Shown here: positions 51,688 through 60,514 of the stretch, in pieces | How positions within the stretch are numbered: the first letter of the stretch is position 1 | Layout of the letters: every line of letters starts with the position of its first letter | Notes under the pieces: generated by a model | Told to the model about the DNA's origin: nothing | Databases searched by the model: none | Seen by the model: the letters and a program-made list of their open reading frames with translations, nothing else | Position numbers and translations under genes: made by a program | NCBI GenBank assembly: GCA_038330145.1 | Contig: JBBQNR010000002.1 | Coordinates: forward strand, 44,515-108,514 | DNA length: 64,000 nt | Source of the DNA: JBBQNR01 sp038330145 | GTDB taxonomy: Bacteria > Actinomycetota > Thermoleophilia > Solirubrobacterales > JBBDJG01 | Direction: 5' to 3'

Positions 51688-53277
51688 GTGAAGCCACTTA
51701 TGGTGTCTCCCGGCTCGGCCGTAGCGACAGACGAACAGCTTGTCGCAGCGGCACGAGACGGCAGCGACGAGGCCTTCGAGGTCCTCTTCACGCGCTACCG
51801 GGACCGCCTCACCGCCCAGGTGCGGACGATGGTTCACGACCAGGGCCGTTCCGAGGACATCGTCCAGGAGACCTTCATCTCCGCGCTGCGCAGCCTGCGG
51901 GCGACCGAGCAGGAGATCGCCTTCCGCCCCTGGATCCACCAGATCGCCCGCAACGCGTGCATCGACCACCTGCGCCGGGTCAAGCGCACCGACGAGGTCT
52001 CGATCGACTCCGACGACTTCCACCCGGATTTCGAGGGGCGGCTGGCCGAAGGGGGCCCGGCCACGGAGATCACCGTTTTTCAGCGTCAGGACATAGACAA
52101 TCTTCAGCAGGCGTTCGGAGGCCTGCCGGCCTCGCAGCACGAGATCTTGGTGCTGCGCGAGTTCGAGGGCCTCTCCTACCAGGAGATCGGCCGCCGCATG
52201 AGGCTGACGCCCTCCGCCGTGGAAAGCATGCTCTCGAGGGCGCGGCGCAGTCTCAAGGGCCAATACGACGAGATCGCGACCGGCGAGCGGTGCCGGCGCA
52301 TGCCGCCTGTGATGGCCGCTGTCGCCAGCGGCCTGGCCGGGAAGCGCGACCGCCGCATGCTGGAGCGCCATATACGGCACTGCAAGGGCTGCCGCCGCGA
52401 GGCCTTCACGATCGGCCTGCAACCCCCATTCACCGGCGCGGGCCGGGTTCGAGACGCCTTCTCGAAGGCTGCGGCACTGCTCCCGCTGCCGTGGATCCTT
52501 CGCCGCCGGATCGACCAGTCCGCCGAGTCGTCCGCGGGGGGCGTCTCCGCCGGCCCGGCACACAATGCGATGGCCCATCTGAGCGCGATGGGAAGCGTCG
52601 GTGCGGAACAGACCGCCTCTGCGATCCAGAAGGCGGTCGCCGTCGTGGCCGTCGCCGCGATGGCAGGCGGGGGAGGGTACGTCGCCAACAAGGCCGGCGT
52701 CGATTTTCCGCTGCCCAGGCTGGGGGCGTCTGCAACAACGGAGAACGCGAACGCCTCAGATGACGTGCCGGCCGGCATGGAGGCATCGAAGGGATTGAGC
52801 CAGGGTGGTGCGGCTCTGGGCGGCCATGGCAGCCTGCCGACCGTGGACAGAAACGGAAACGTGGTCAGCGGCCCGGCCGCCGCCGGCCTGGCGCCCGGCG
52901 CTGATAGCACGACGCCTGGAGCGCCCGATGCACCCGCCGCCGTCGGCGGGCCGGTAAGCGGCCTGCAGCCGCTGGCACCGGCGCCGGGCGAGACGATCAC
53001 AGCGCCCGCTGACCCTGCTCTGCCCGCCACTCCGGGTGGCGACCAGTCGACCCCGCTGTTGCCCAAGAAGGGCAACGGGCACAAGGACGACGTCCAACCG
53101 ACGGTCCCGACGCCACCGGCTTCCGGCCCTGTCCTCACGCCCGACCCGCCTAGCGGCTACGAGCCTCCGAGTGGCATCGTCGACAACCCGGGCTTGAAGG
53201 GCCGCATTCCCCCGGGCATCCAGAAGAAGATCGACGGGGTCAAGGTCAAGAAGACCGCCACCGACGTCCTCCCCTAG
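51688..53277 (+). CDS. ECF sigma factor fused to a ZAS-type zinc finger, membrane helix and extracellular tail
   Basis: 529 residues. Sigma region 2 (about 15-85) has EAFEVLFTRYRDRLTAQVRT, RSEDIVQETFISALRSLRAT and RPWIHQIARNACIDHLRRVK. Region 4 (about 125-175) has LPASQHEILVLREFEGLSYQ and RMRLTPSAVESMLSRARRSL. A zinc finger Hx3Cx2C follows (His228, Cys232, Cys235 in RHIRHCKGC), as in ZAS anti-sigma factors. A membrane helix (about 316-333, AVAVVAVAAMAGGGGYVA) and about 190 residues of Pro/Ala/Gly-rich extracellular tail end it. Sigma and anti-sigma seem joined in one chain held at the membrane; ECF52/53-type fusions are known precedents. GTG start with AAGGAG 10 nt upstream. Confidence 0.88.
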   Translation: MKPLMVSPGSAVATDEQLVAAARDGSDEAFEVLFTRYRDRLTAQVRTMVHDQGRSEDIVQETFISALRSLRATEQEIAFRPWIHQIARNACIDHLRRVKRTDEVSIDSDDFHPDFEGRLAEGGPATEITVFQRQDIDNLQQAFGGLPASQHEILVLREFEGLSYQEIGRRMRLTPSAVESMLSRARRSLKGQYDEIATGERCRRMPPVMAAVASGLAGKRDRRMLERHIRHCKGCRREAFTIGLQPPFTGAGRVRDAFSKAAALLPLPWILRRRIDQSAESSAGGVSAGPAHNAMAHLSAMGSVGAEQTASAIQKAVAVVAVAAMAGGGGYVANKAGVDFPLPRLGASATTENANASDDVPAGMEASKGLSQGGAALGGHGSLPTVDRNGNVVSGPAAAGLAPGADSTTPGAPDAPAAVGGPVSGLQPLAPAPGETITAPADPALPATPGGDQSTPLLPKKGNGHKDDVQPTVPTPPASGPVLTPDPPSGYEPPSGIVDNPGLKGRIPPGIQKKIDGVKVKKTATDVLP

Positions 53278-53330
53278 CCACGCGTCGACCGCTCAGTGCG
53301 CGGCTGGGCAACAGCGCCGGCCGCTCATCA

Positions 53331-53399
53331 CATATCGCGCCGGCTTCGCCGGACACCTAAAGGCCTGTGAGCCGGCTACGCCGTCTCTCGTTGTGGCTA
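53331..53399 (+). repeat. Family B palindromic repeat, copy 2
   Basis: CATATCGCGCCGGCTTCGCC, GGACACCTAAAGGCCTGTGA, GCCGGCTACGCCGTCTCTCG, then TTGTGGCTA. It matches the inverted copy at 61466 over about 68 nt. It lies 54 bp after the sigma gene and before ogt. Confidence 0.9.
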
Positions 53400-53461
53400 T
53401 GTCACGTTCCTGTCCGCTGTGTCGTTTTACCTCTGAACCCGACACGACGAGGTGAGGAACG

Positions 53462-53950
53462 ATGCTCTACACGACTTTCGACAGCCCGATCGGCGAGCTG
53501 ATGGCAGTGGGAGATGGCCGTGCCTTTCACGGCCTGCACATGCAGGAGGGCAGGACGGCGATCAAGGTGGGTGGCGGCTGGAAGGCGGTCGACGAGCCAT
53601 TCGCCGAGCTGCGGTCGCAGCTGGCCGAGTACTTCGCCGGCCGCCGCCGCTCGTTCGACCTGTCTCTGCAGATGCGGGGAAACCCGTTCGACCAGCGCGT
53701 CTGGCGCGCACTTCAGGAGGTCCCGTACGGCGAGACGGTCAGCTACGGCGAGATCGCGCGCCGGATCGGCGAGCCGTTTGCGTCGCGTGCCGTGGGCGTG
53801 GCCAATGCTCGCAATCCGATCGCGGTCGTCGTCCCCTGCCATCGCGTGATCGGAGCGGACGGCAGCCTGACCGGCTACGGCGGAGGCCTCGAGCGCAAGC
53901 GGTTGCTGCTCGACCTGGAGGCCGGCGTGTTGAGTCTGCAGCCGGCGTAG
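53462..53950 (+). CDS. ogt: Methylated-DNA--protein-cysteine methyltransferase
   Basis: Suicide repair protein that takes the alkyl group from O6-alkylguanine. 162 residues; N-terminal LYTTFDSPIGELMAVGDG, DNA-binding helix-turn-helix PYGETVSYGEIARRIGEP, ARNPIAVVVPCHRVIGADGS with the acceptor Cys126, and the TGYGGGLERKRLLLDLE tail. All are canonical for Ogt/MGMT. GAGGTGAGGA lies just upstream of ATG 53462. No adjacent Ada activator is seen. Confidence 0.96.
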   Translation: MLYTTFDSPIGELMAVGDGRAFHGLHMQEGRTAIKVGGGWKAVDEPFAELRSQLAEYFAGRRRSFDLSLQMRGNPFDQRVWRALQEVPYGETVSYGEIARRIGEPFASRAVGVANARNPIAVVVPCHRVIGADGSLTGYGGGLERKRLLLDLEAGVLSLQPA

Positions 53951-54095
53951 CGCTGGACCCCGCCGATACCTTCTGCCGAACGAAGTAGAACGAGCGTCGA
54001 CAAAGCTGACTTTGAACGCGCGCGTTGCGCGAAAGGGCGTATGTTCCATCGTTCAGGCAGCTCGAGGGTCGGATCCCTACCCACTGGAGGACTCG

Positions 54096-55202
54096 ATGAT
54101 TTTCATCACCGCTTTGCCGAAGCGATGGTTGACGGCGGCGCTTGCGATCGCCGGTCTGCTCGCACCTCCGGCAACCGGCTACGCGGCGACGACCTTCGGT
54201 AGCCGGCTCAACCAGGAACCGGCGAACTCGGGCGAGTGCGTTTTGCTGCCCACGCCCTGCACGCTCGTGTCGTTCATCCATCCCAGCGATCCGAACGGCG
54301 ATCCGTATTCGGGGGGCGCTCCGAGTGACGGCGTAATCACCAAGTTCCGGATCCGTGCCTTCGGAGAGGGCAACACCCCGGCCGTCGTCACCTTTCGCCT
54401 CGCCGACATCAGCCGGCCGAACCCGGCGGACCAGGGTGTCGCGGTGGCCACCGGCGCCGGCACGGGCCCGACCGTAACCGTGCAGCCCGGCAACGGGATC
54501 ACCACGGCAATACAGGAGTTCCCCGGCCGGCTGCCGGTGAAGAAGGGCAACCACCTGGCGATCGACGGCACAAACGTGTGGGCGACCTACAACAGCGGCG
54601 GAGACCAGTTCAGCTACCGCTACGACTCGCCGCTGGTCGCGGGGCAGGGACCACGCACGTCCAACCAAGCCACGGGAGAGCTGCTCGTGGCCGCGATCAT
54701 CGAGCCCGACGTCGACGGCGACGGCTCCGGAGACGAAACGCAGGACCAGTGTTCACGCCAGAAGACGACGCAGGGTCCCTGTGACGACACGAAGCCGGTT
54801 ACCTCCGCGCTCAAGTTCAGGCCGGTTGCGTTTGCGCCGCTGTCGCGCGGCGATAGCGTCATCGCCGCAAAAAGGAGGAAGGCCAAGCGCGGATCGTCGG
54901 TCGGCTACAAGCTATCCGAGGCTGCGACCGTCGTATTCACCGTCGAACGCAAGGTCAAGGGACGCAGGAAGGGAAGCAAGTGCGTCACGAAGCGCAAGAA
55001 GGGCAGGCGCTGCACAAAGTACAAGGCAGTGAAGGGCAGCTTTACGCAGCCAGGCAAAGCAGGCGCCAACAGCTTCAAGTTCAGCGGCCGGATCAACGGC
55101 AAGAAGCTCAAGCGGGGCAGCTACGGGTTGACTGCGACCTCCACTGATGTGGCGGGGAACCGTGGCGTAGCGACGCGAGCGTCTTTCCGTATCGTGAGAT
55201 AG
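54096..55202 (+). CDS. Secreted protein with Ca2+-type DxDGDG motif and basic C-terminal beta domain
   Basis: 368 residues. Signal peptide WLTAALAIAGLLAPPATGYA with cleavage at YAA-T; a beta-rich domain (ITKFRIRAFGEGNTPAVVTF, AIQEFPGRLPVKKGNHLAID); then PDVDGDGSGDETQDQC, a calcium-binding loop like those in thrombospondin type 3 or dockerin repeats; then a Lys/Arg-rich beta-sandwich end (VVFTVERKVKGRRKGSKCVT, YGLTATSTDVAGNRGVATRA). I recall proteins of this plan as frequent in Solirubrobacterales, without assigned role. GGAGG lies 5 nt before ATG 54096. Adhesive or cell-surface function is inference. Confidence 0.75.
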   Translation: MIFITALPKRWLTAALAIAGLLAPPATGYAATTFGSRLNQEPANSGECVLLPTPCTLVSFIHPSDPNGDPYSGGAPSDGVITKFRIRAFGEGNTPAVVTFRLADISRPNPADQGVAVATGAGTGPTVTVQPGNGITTAIQEFPGRLPVKKGNHLAIDGTNVWATYNSGGDQFSYRYDSPLVAGQGPRTSNQATGELLVAAIIEPDVDGDGSGDETQDQCSRQKTTQGPCDDTKPVTSALKFRPVAFAPLSRGDSVIAAKRRKAKRGSSVGYKLSEAATVVFTVERKVKGRRKGSKCVTKRKKGRRCTKYKAVKGSFTQPGKAGANSFKFSGRINGKKLKRGSYGLTATSTDVAGNRGVATRASFRIVR

Positions 55203-55276
55203 TCGGTCTACGCGGACAGTCGACTTTCGACGGGTCGCTACGTGGAGCCCGCGGGCGCTGCTCCCACAATTCAGGA

Positions 55277-55350
55277 TGCCGGAGGAGGGACTCGAACCCC
55301 CGACACGCGGATTATGATTCCGCTGCTCTAACCGACTGAGCTACTCCGGC
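55277..55350 (-). tRNA. tRNA-Met (CAT anticodon)
   Basis: On the minus strand: acceptor GCCGGAG / CTCCGGC, D arm GCTC-AGTCGGTTA-GAGC, anticodon arm GCGGA-ATCATAA-TCCGC with anticodon CAT, T arm CGGGG-GTTCGAGT-CCCT. Discriminator A; CCA not encoded. 74 nt. Elongator Met is favoured by the ATCATAA loop; a lysidine-modified Ile tRNA also has CAT and is not excluded. Confidence 0.92.
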
Positions 55351-55484
55351 GGGAGTGGCAAGGATAGCGGTGAGGATGCGGCCGGCGATCTGGCCCGAAA
55401 CGGCGGTGCGGGGCCGGAGCGGTTGCTTCCCGGCCCGTCGCACGCGCGTATCATTGTGGCTGCTGCGGTGAAGACCACGAGCTG

Positions 55485-56405
55485 TTGACCTATCCCGACC
55501 ACTCCCGATCCCGCGCCTCCGGCCCGCTCTTGGAGTCGGTCCCGAACGTGGCGGAGGGAGAGGACGCCGCGGCGATCGAGGCGATCGGTCGCGCGTTCTC
55601 GACCGGTTGCCGGCTGCTGGACGTGCACTCGGACGCCGACTATGGCCGCAGCGTCTTCACGCTCACCGGCGCTGCGCAGGAGCTCGCCGACGCGCTCATC
55701 ACGGGAGCGAAGGCGACGATCGCGCGCCTCGATGTGCGCGCCCACAGGGGCGTGCATCCGTGCATCGGTGCGCTCGACGTCGTGCCGATCGCATACCTGC
55801 GGCCGGAGGATCGCGATATCGCACGTGACGAGGCGCTGGCCGTGGCAAACCGGCTCGCGGGCGAGCTGGAGATCCCGGTGTTCCTTTATGGAGAGCTGGC
55901 GAGCGCTCCGGAGCGGCGCGAGCGCGCGTTCTTCCGCGAGGGAGGCGTCGCTGACCTTGCTGAGCGCATGGAGCGGCGTGAGGTCGAACCGGACTTCGGG
56001 CCGCCGCGTCTGCATCCAACGGCCGGCGCGACGCTGGTCGCCGCGCGGCCGCCGCTGGTCGCGTTCAACCTCGAGCTGGCGACCGACGACGTCGACGCTG
56101 CACGCAGGATCGCCTCGCGCGTGCGCGAGAACGGCGGGGGCCTGCCGGGACTGCGAGCGATCGGCGTACGGCTCGAGAGCAAGGGCGCGGTGCAGCTTTC
56201 GATGAACGTGCACGACCCGTTCGAGATGCCGCTCGCTGCAGTCGTCGAGCGCGTCCGCGTCGAGGCCGCCGGTGAGAGCGTCGCCCTGGTGGGCGGCGAG
56301 CTGGTCGGCCTGGCCCCCGCTGCGGCGCTCGAGGGATTCCCGGACGACGTACCGCTGCGCGGCTTCGACGAGCACCGTCATATCCTTGAGCGGAGGCTCC
56401 ACTGA
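55485..56405 (+). CDS. ftcD: Glutamate formimidoyltransferase
   Basis: Transfers the formimino group from formiminoglutamate to tetrahydrofolate in histidine breakdown. 306 residues, formimidoyltransferase domain only (no fused cyclodeaminase). LLESVPNVAEGEDAAAIEAI, LDVHSDADYGRSVFTLTGAA, VRAHRGVHPCIGALDVVPIA (catalytic His region), VFLYGELASAPERRE, EPDFGPPRLHPTAGATLVAA and GGLPGLRAIGVRLESKGAVQ fit the family. The start is TTG 55485; TATCAT lies about 30 nt upstream. No other hut gene is in the window, so a role in histidine degradation or formimino-folate balance is from family knowledge. Confidence 0.9.
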   Translation: MTYPDHSRSRASGPLLESVPNVAEGEDAAAIEAIGRAFSTGCRLLDVHSDADYGRSVFTLTGAAQELADALITGAKATIARLDVRAHRGVHPCIGALDVVPIAYLRPEDRDIARDEALAVANRLAGELEIPVFLYGELASAPERRERAFFREGGVADLAERMERREVEPDFGPPRLHPTAGATLVAARPPLVAFNLELATDDVDAARRIASRVRENGGGLPGLRAIGVRLESKGAVQLSMNVHDPFEMPLAAVVERVRVEAAGESVALVGGELVGLAPAAALEGFPDDVPLRGFDEHRHILERRLH

Positions 56406-56424
56406 CGGCAGGAAGGGATTGACG

Positions 56425-56778
56425 ATGGCGGCGGCGAAACAGAGACGGCGCAAGAAGCATCGCGGAACCCAGGCGGGCACCGTCCGGCGCAAGGGTCGTA
56501 CGGCGCGGCCGGCCTCGCGCGCGGAGGCGCGCGGTCAGGCTAAGGGCAGCCGGGCGAACCGTCTCGATCAACCACCGACATGGCGCGGGGCGCTCAACCG
56601 CGCGGTGCTGGCGGCGGGCGTGTTCCTGGCGGTGCTGGTGCTGATCCTGAAGCAGTCGATCGGCTCATCCGTGGCCCTGGCTGGCTTCATGTTTCTGGTC
56701 TACATACCGCTCGGGTATTCGATGGACGGCTTCATCTACCGCCTGCGGCAGCGTCGCAAGCAGCCGCCCGAGGAATAG
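56425..56778 (+). CDS. Small membrane protein with basic N-terminus, function unknown
   Basis: 117 residues: a very basic head (KQRRRKKHRGTQAGTVRRKG, ARPASRAEARGQAKGSRANR) then two helices (LNRAVLAAGVFLAVLVLILK and VALAGFMFLVYIPLGYSMDG) and a basic end. I do not recognise a named family, though such proteins are common near actinobacterial housekeeping genes. ATG 56425 has GGAAGG about 8 nt upstream. Its stop TAG doubles as the start of the -10 of the next gene. Confidence 0.75.
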   Translation: MAAAKQRRRKKHRGTQAGTVRRKGRTARPASRAEARGQAKGSRANRLDQPPTWRGALNRAVLAAGVFLAVLVLILKQSIGSSVALAGFMFLVYIPLGYSMDGFIYRLRQRRKQPPEE

Positions 56779-56781
56779 ACT
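56776..56781 (+). promoter_or_regulatory. -10 hexamer TAGACT of the MBL hydrolase, leaderless
   Basis: TAGACT, 7 nt, then ATG 56789. Its TAG is also the stop codon of the preceding gene. Confidence 0.65.
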
Positions 56782-56788
56782 CAGCCCC

Positions 56789-57430
56789 ATGGACGTGCGC
56801 ATGTTCACCGTCGGGCCGGTGCAGGAGAACTGCTTCCTGATGCGGCGCGACGGCTCGGACCGGGCGCTGATCTTCGACCCCGGCGAGGACGCAGAGATCA
56901 TCCTGCGCGCGGTCGACGAGCTTGGAGTGACGGTCGAGGCGATCCTGGTCACCCACTGCCACTTCGACCACATCGGCGCGGTCGCGCCCGTCGCAAGGGC
57001 GACCGCCGCGCCGGTCTACGTGAGCGAGATAGAGAGGCCCGTGCTGGCCGACATCATGAGCTTCGTGCCCTTCTCCGGCTTCGGCCCATACGAGAGCTAC
57101 GAAGCCGATCACACACTCAAAGGCGGCGAGAAGCTGGACCTTGCCGGCCTCGAGATCGACGTGATCCACACTCCCGGCCACAGCCCCGGTCACCTCACCT
57201 TCTCGATCCCGTCCGAGAGCGCGATCTTCTCCGGCGACGTTCTGTTCCAGGGCTCGGTCGGTCGCACGGACCTTCCCGGTGGCGACGGGAGCACCCTGCT
57301 GTCGTCGATCCGCGGGCTCGTCGACTCGCTTCCAGCCGAGACGGCGGTCTACCCGGGCCACATGGGCATCACGACGCTCGGCGCCGAGCGTCAGACGAAC
57401 CCGTTCCTTACCGAGCTAGCGACGTCGTAG
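56789..57430 (+). CDS. MBL-fold metallo-hydrolase (glyoxalase II/YcbL-like)
   Basis: 213-residue metallo-beta-lactamase-fold hydrolase: metal motif LVTHCHFDHIGAVAPVA (HxHxDH at 56-61), TPGHSPGHLTFSIPSESAIF, FSGDVLFQGSVGRTDLPGGD and VYPGHMGITTLGAERQTNPF. The FSGD-LF-GSVGRTDLPGG signature is that of the YcbL/type II glyoxalase-like subgroup; the true substrate is not established. It starts the MBL-hisS-aspS group; hisS begins 4 nt after its stop. I recall an MBL gene just upstream of hisS in other bacteria as well. Confidence 0.9.
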   Translation: MDVRMFTVGPVQENCFLMRRDGSDRALIFDPGEDAEIILRAVDELGVTVEAILVTHCHFDHIGAVAPVARATAAPVYVSEIERPVLADIMSFVPFSGFGPYESYEADHTLKGGEKLDLAGLEIDVIHTPGHSPGHLTFSIPSESAIFSGDVLFQGSVGRTDLPGGDGSTLLSSIRGLVDSLPAETAVYPGHMGITTLGAERQTNPFLTELATS

Positions 57431-57434
57431 ATAT

Positions 57435-58730
57435 TTGACCCACAGGGCTCCGCGCGGAACCTACGACCTGCTGCCGGAGGACGCGGTTGTCCGGCGTCGA
57501 ATCACCGGCGCGGCCGCCTCGCTGCTGCAGGGCGCCGGCTTCGGTGAGATCGAGACGCCGATCTTCGAGGACACCGACCTGTTCGCGCGCAGCGTCGGCG
57601 AGGCAACCGACATCGTGCGCAAGGAGATGTACACCTTCACCGATCGCAGCGATCGCTCACTCACGTTGCGACCCGAGGGAACGGCTCCCGTCTGCCGCGC
57701 TTACATAGAGCACGGCATGCACAAGCGCCCGCTGCCGGTGAAGCTCTGGTACAGGGGGCCGATGTTTCGCTACGAAGCGCCGCAGTCCGGCCGCTTTCGC
57801 CAGCACAGCCAGGTCGGGGCGGAGGCGATCGGATCCGACGACCCCGCCGTGGACGCCGAGCTGATCGACCTGCTGGCCCAGCTCTACGCGGGGCTGGGAC
57901 TGACCTCGGTTCGGCTTCACCTGACCAGCATCGGCAGCCCGGAGGCGCGCACCGCCTACGCGGCGGAGCTGCTCGACTTCCTGCTCTCGAACGACGCCTT
58001 CGACGCCGACCAGCGCGCCAGGATCGAGGTCAACCCACTGAGGGCGTTCGACTGGGACGCCGGTGCCATCCGCGCCGTCACGGAGCGGGCGCCGAAGATG
58101 ATCGACCGCCTCGACGACGCGGATCGCGAGCACTTCGACGAGGTCAGGCGGCTGCTCGATTCGGCCGGGATCGCTTACGCGATCGACCCGCGGCTGGTGC
58201 GCGGGCTCGACTACTACACGCGCACCGTGTTCGAGTTCAGGTCCGACGCGCTCGGCGCGCAGAGCGGTATCGGCGGCGGTGGCCGCTACGACCGCCTGGT
58301 GCAGCAGCTCGGCGGCGACGCGACTCCGGGCGCCGGCTGGGCTACGGGCCTCGAGCGGATCGCGCAGGCCATGGCTGCAGAGGGCGAGCAGGGCGCCGCC
58401 GGCGCGCAGCCCGGCTCGGGCGACGACGCCCGCCCCTCGTTCCTCTTCGTGTTGACCGAGCCCCAGGCACGCGAGCAGGCATTCGCCGTCATCTCGGAGC
58501 TTCGCCGGGCGGGAGTGGGGGCGACCATGGACATGGGCGGGCGCAGCCTCAAGGGCCAGATGAAGCAGGCCGACCGGGCCGGGGCGGCGTTCGCGGTCAT
58601 CATCGGTCCCGACGAGTGGGCCCGCCAGGCCGCCGCGGTGCGGGACATGAACGCCAAGCAGCAGCTGGAGGTGGCGCTTTCCGATCTCGTTCAGGACCTG
58701 ATCGGGCGAGCGGTAGAGACGCACGCATGA
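57435..58730 (+). CDS. hisS: Histidine--tRNA ligase
   Basis: Class II aminoacyl-tRNA synthetase, 431 residues. THRAPRGTYDLLPEDAVVRR, motif 2 region SLTLRPEGTAPVCRAYI, LWYRGPMFRYEAPQSGRFRQ, the His-specific GLDYYTRTVFEFRSDALGAQ, motif 3 GWATGLERIAQAM, and an anticodon-binding domain at the end (ELRRAGVGATMDMGGRSLKG). The TTG start lies 4 nt after the MBL stop, so it is translated from the same mRNA. The stop overlaps the aspS start (ATGA). Confidence 0.97.
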   Translation: MTHRAPRGTYDLLPEDAVVRRRITGAAASLLQGAGFGEIETPIFEDTDLFARSVGEATDIVRKEMYTFTDRSDRSLTLRPEGTAPVCRAYIEHGMHKRPLPVKLWYRGPMFRYEAPQSGRFRQHSQVGAEAIGSDDPAVDAELIDLLAQLYAGLGLTSVRLHLTSIGSPEARTAYAAELLDFLLSNDAFDADQRARIEVNPLRAFDWDAGAIRAVTERAPKMIDRLDDADREHFDEVRRLLDSAGIAYAIDPRLVRGLDYYTRTVFEFRSDALGAQSGIGGGGRYDRLVQQLGGDATPGAGWATGLERIAQAMAAEGEQGAAGAQPGSGDDARPSFLFVLTEPQAREQAFAVISELRRAGVGATMDMGGRSLKGQMKQADRAGAAFAVIIGPDEWARQAAAVRDMNAKQQLEVALSDLVQDLIGRAVETHA

Positions 58731-60514
58731 GCGAGCTGCGAGCCAACGACTACCGCGACACCTGGGCCGGCAACCTGCGCGCCGAAGCGGTGGGACGGCG
58801 GGTGCGAGTCGCGGGCTGGGTTCACCGGCGGCGCGATCATGGTGGTCTCGTGTTCGTGGACCTGCGCGACCGCTCGGGCCGGGTCCAGGTCGTCTTCAAT
58901 CCCGAGCAGGCTCCGGAGGCGCACGAGTCGGCCCACGAGCTGCGCTCCGAGTGGGTGGTGTCGGTCGCCGGCGAGGTGGTGCCGCGCTCACCTGAGACCG
59001 TCAACCCGGGCCTGCCCACGGGCGAGATCGAGATCAGGGCGGACCGGGTCGACGTGCTGGCGGAGGCCGAGACGCCTCCGTTCCCGCTCGACGAGGAGAC
59101 GCCGGTGGACGAGGCGCTGCGGCTTCGCCACCGCTATCTCGACCTGCGGCGCGAGCCGATGCAGCAGAGCCTCACGCTGCGCCATCAGGTGATCAGGGCG
59201 ATTCGCAGGCACCTCGACGAGCGCGGCTTCCTCGAGATGGAGACGCCGATCCTGACCCGCTCGACGCCGGAGGGCGCTCGCGACTTCGTCGTGCCGAGCC
59301 GCCTCCAGCGCGGTGACTTCTACGCGTTGCCGCAGTCGCCGCAGCTTTTCAAGCAGCTGCTGATGGTCGCCGGCTACGAGCGTTACTACCAGATCGCGCG
59401 CTGCTTCCGGGACGAGGACCTGCGCGCGGACCGCCAACCGGAGTTCACGCAGCTCGACCTCGAGATGTCGTTCGTGGAGGAAGAGGACGTGATCGCGGTC
59501 ACCGAGGGCGTTGTCGCTGCCGCGCTGGCGGCCGGCGGCGTGCAGGTCGAACCGCCGTTCCTGCGCCTCACATATGACGATGCGATGGCGCGCTTCGGCA
59601 GCGACCGGCCCGACACCCGCTTCGGCCTCGAGATACGCGACCTCGGTGACGCCCTGCGCGAGACGGAGTTCAAGGTCTTCCGGGGCGTGCTGGAGAAGGG
59701 CGGTGTCGTGCACGGTCTCAACGCCGGCGCGCAGGAGCTGTCAAGGGCGGAGCTGGACGGCCTGATCGAGTTCGCGCAGGGCCAGGGCGCAGGCGGTCTC
59801 GTCTGGGCCTACGTCGAGGAGGGCGGCGCGTCCTGGCGCTCCCCGGTCGCGAAGTTCCTCGGCACTGGCGAGATCGAGGCGATCGGCAGGGCGCTCGAGG
59901 CCAAGCCCGGGGACCTGCTGCTGCTGGTCGCCGACGAAGCCGGAGTCGCGGCCCAGACGCTCGGCGCCCTGCGCCTAGAGCTCGCCGAGCGCTTCGGGCT
60001 CGCTCGCGACGGCGACTGGAAGATCCACTGGGTGACCGACTTCCCGCTGCTGGAGTGGAACGACGAGGAGGGGCGCTGGGACGCGCTGCATCATCCCTTC
60101 ACCTCGCCCACCGAGGAGACGCTCGACGTGCTGGCCGACAATCCCGGGGCCGCGCGGGCCCGCGCCTACGACATCGTCATCAACGGTGCAGAGATCGGCG
60201 GCGGCAGCATCCGCATCAACCGGTCCGACGTGCAGCGCCGGGTGTTCGAGGCGCTCGGCATCGGCGCCCAGGAGGCAGAGGACAAGTTCGGTTTTCTGAT
60301 CGAGGCGCTCCAGCACGGTGCGCCCCCGCACGGCGGCATCGCGCTGGGGCTGGATCGCCTGGTCGCACAGCTGGCCGGCAGGGAGTCGATCCGCGACGTG
60401 ATCGCCTTCCCCAAGACCGCGTCGGGCGCCGACCTGCTGACCGGGGCGCCGGCACCGATCAGCGAGCGCCAGCTGCGTGAGCTGGGAATCCGCCCGGACG
60501 CTCGTCCGCGCTAA
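58727..60514 (+). CDS. aspS: Aspartate--tRNA ligase
   Basis: Class II synthetase, 595 residues. N-terminal OB anticodon domain (VRVAGWVHRRRDHGGLVFVD, LRDRSGRVQVVFNPEQ), motif 1/2 HLDERGFLEMETPILTRSTP, EGARDFVVPSR, CFRDEDLRADRQPEFTQLDL, a bacterial GAD insertion (about 290-410) and motif 3 HGGIALGLDRLVAQLAG. It may be the AspRS2-like non-discriminating form or the strict form; I cannot tell without a gatCAB check. ATG 58727 overlaps hisS by 4 nt. The stop TAA runs into hairpin family C copy 2. Confidence 0.97.
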   Translation: MSELRANDYRDTWAGNLRAEAVGRRVRVAGWVHRRRDHGGLVFVDLRDRSGRVQVVFNPEQAPEAHESAHELRSEWVVSVAGEVVPRSPETVNPGLPTGEIEIRADRVDVLAEAETPPFPLDEETPVDEALRLRHRYLDLRREPMQQSLTLRHQVIRAIRRHLDERGFLEMETPILTRSTPEGARDFVVPSRLQRGDFYALPQSPQLFKQLLMVAGYERYYQIARCFRDEDLRADRQPEFTQLDLEMSFVEEEDVIAVTEGVVAAALAAGGVQVEPPFLRLTYDDAMARFGSDRPDTRFGLEIRDLGDALRETEFKVFRGVLEKGGVVHGLNAGAQELSRAELDGLIEFAQGQGAGGLVWAYVEEGGASWRSPVAKFLGTGEIEAIGRALEAKPGDLLLLVADEAGVAAQTLGALRLELAERFGLARDGDWKIHWVTDFPLLEWNDEEGRWDALHHPFTSPTEETLDVLADNPGAARARAYDIVINGAEIGGGSIRINRSDVQRRVFEALGIGAQEAEDKFGFLIEALQHGAPPHGGIALGLDRLVAQLAGRESIRDVIAFPKTASGADLLTGAPAPISERQLRELGIRPDARPR

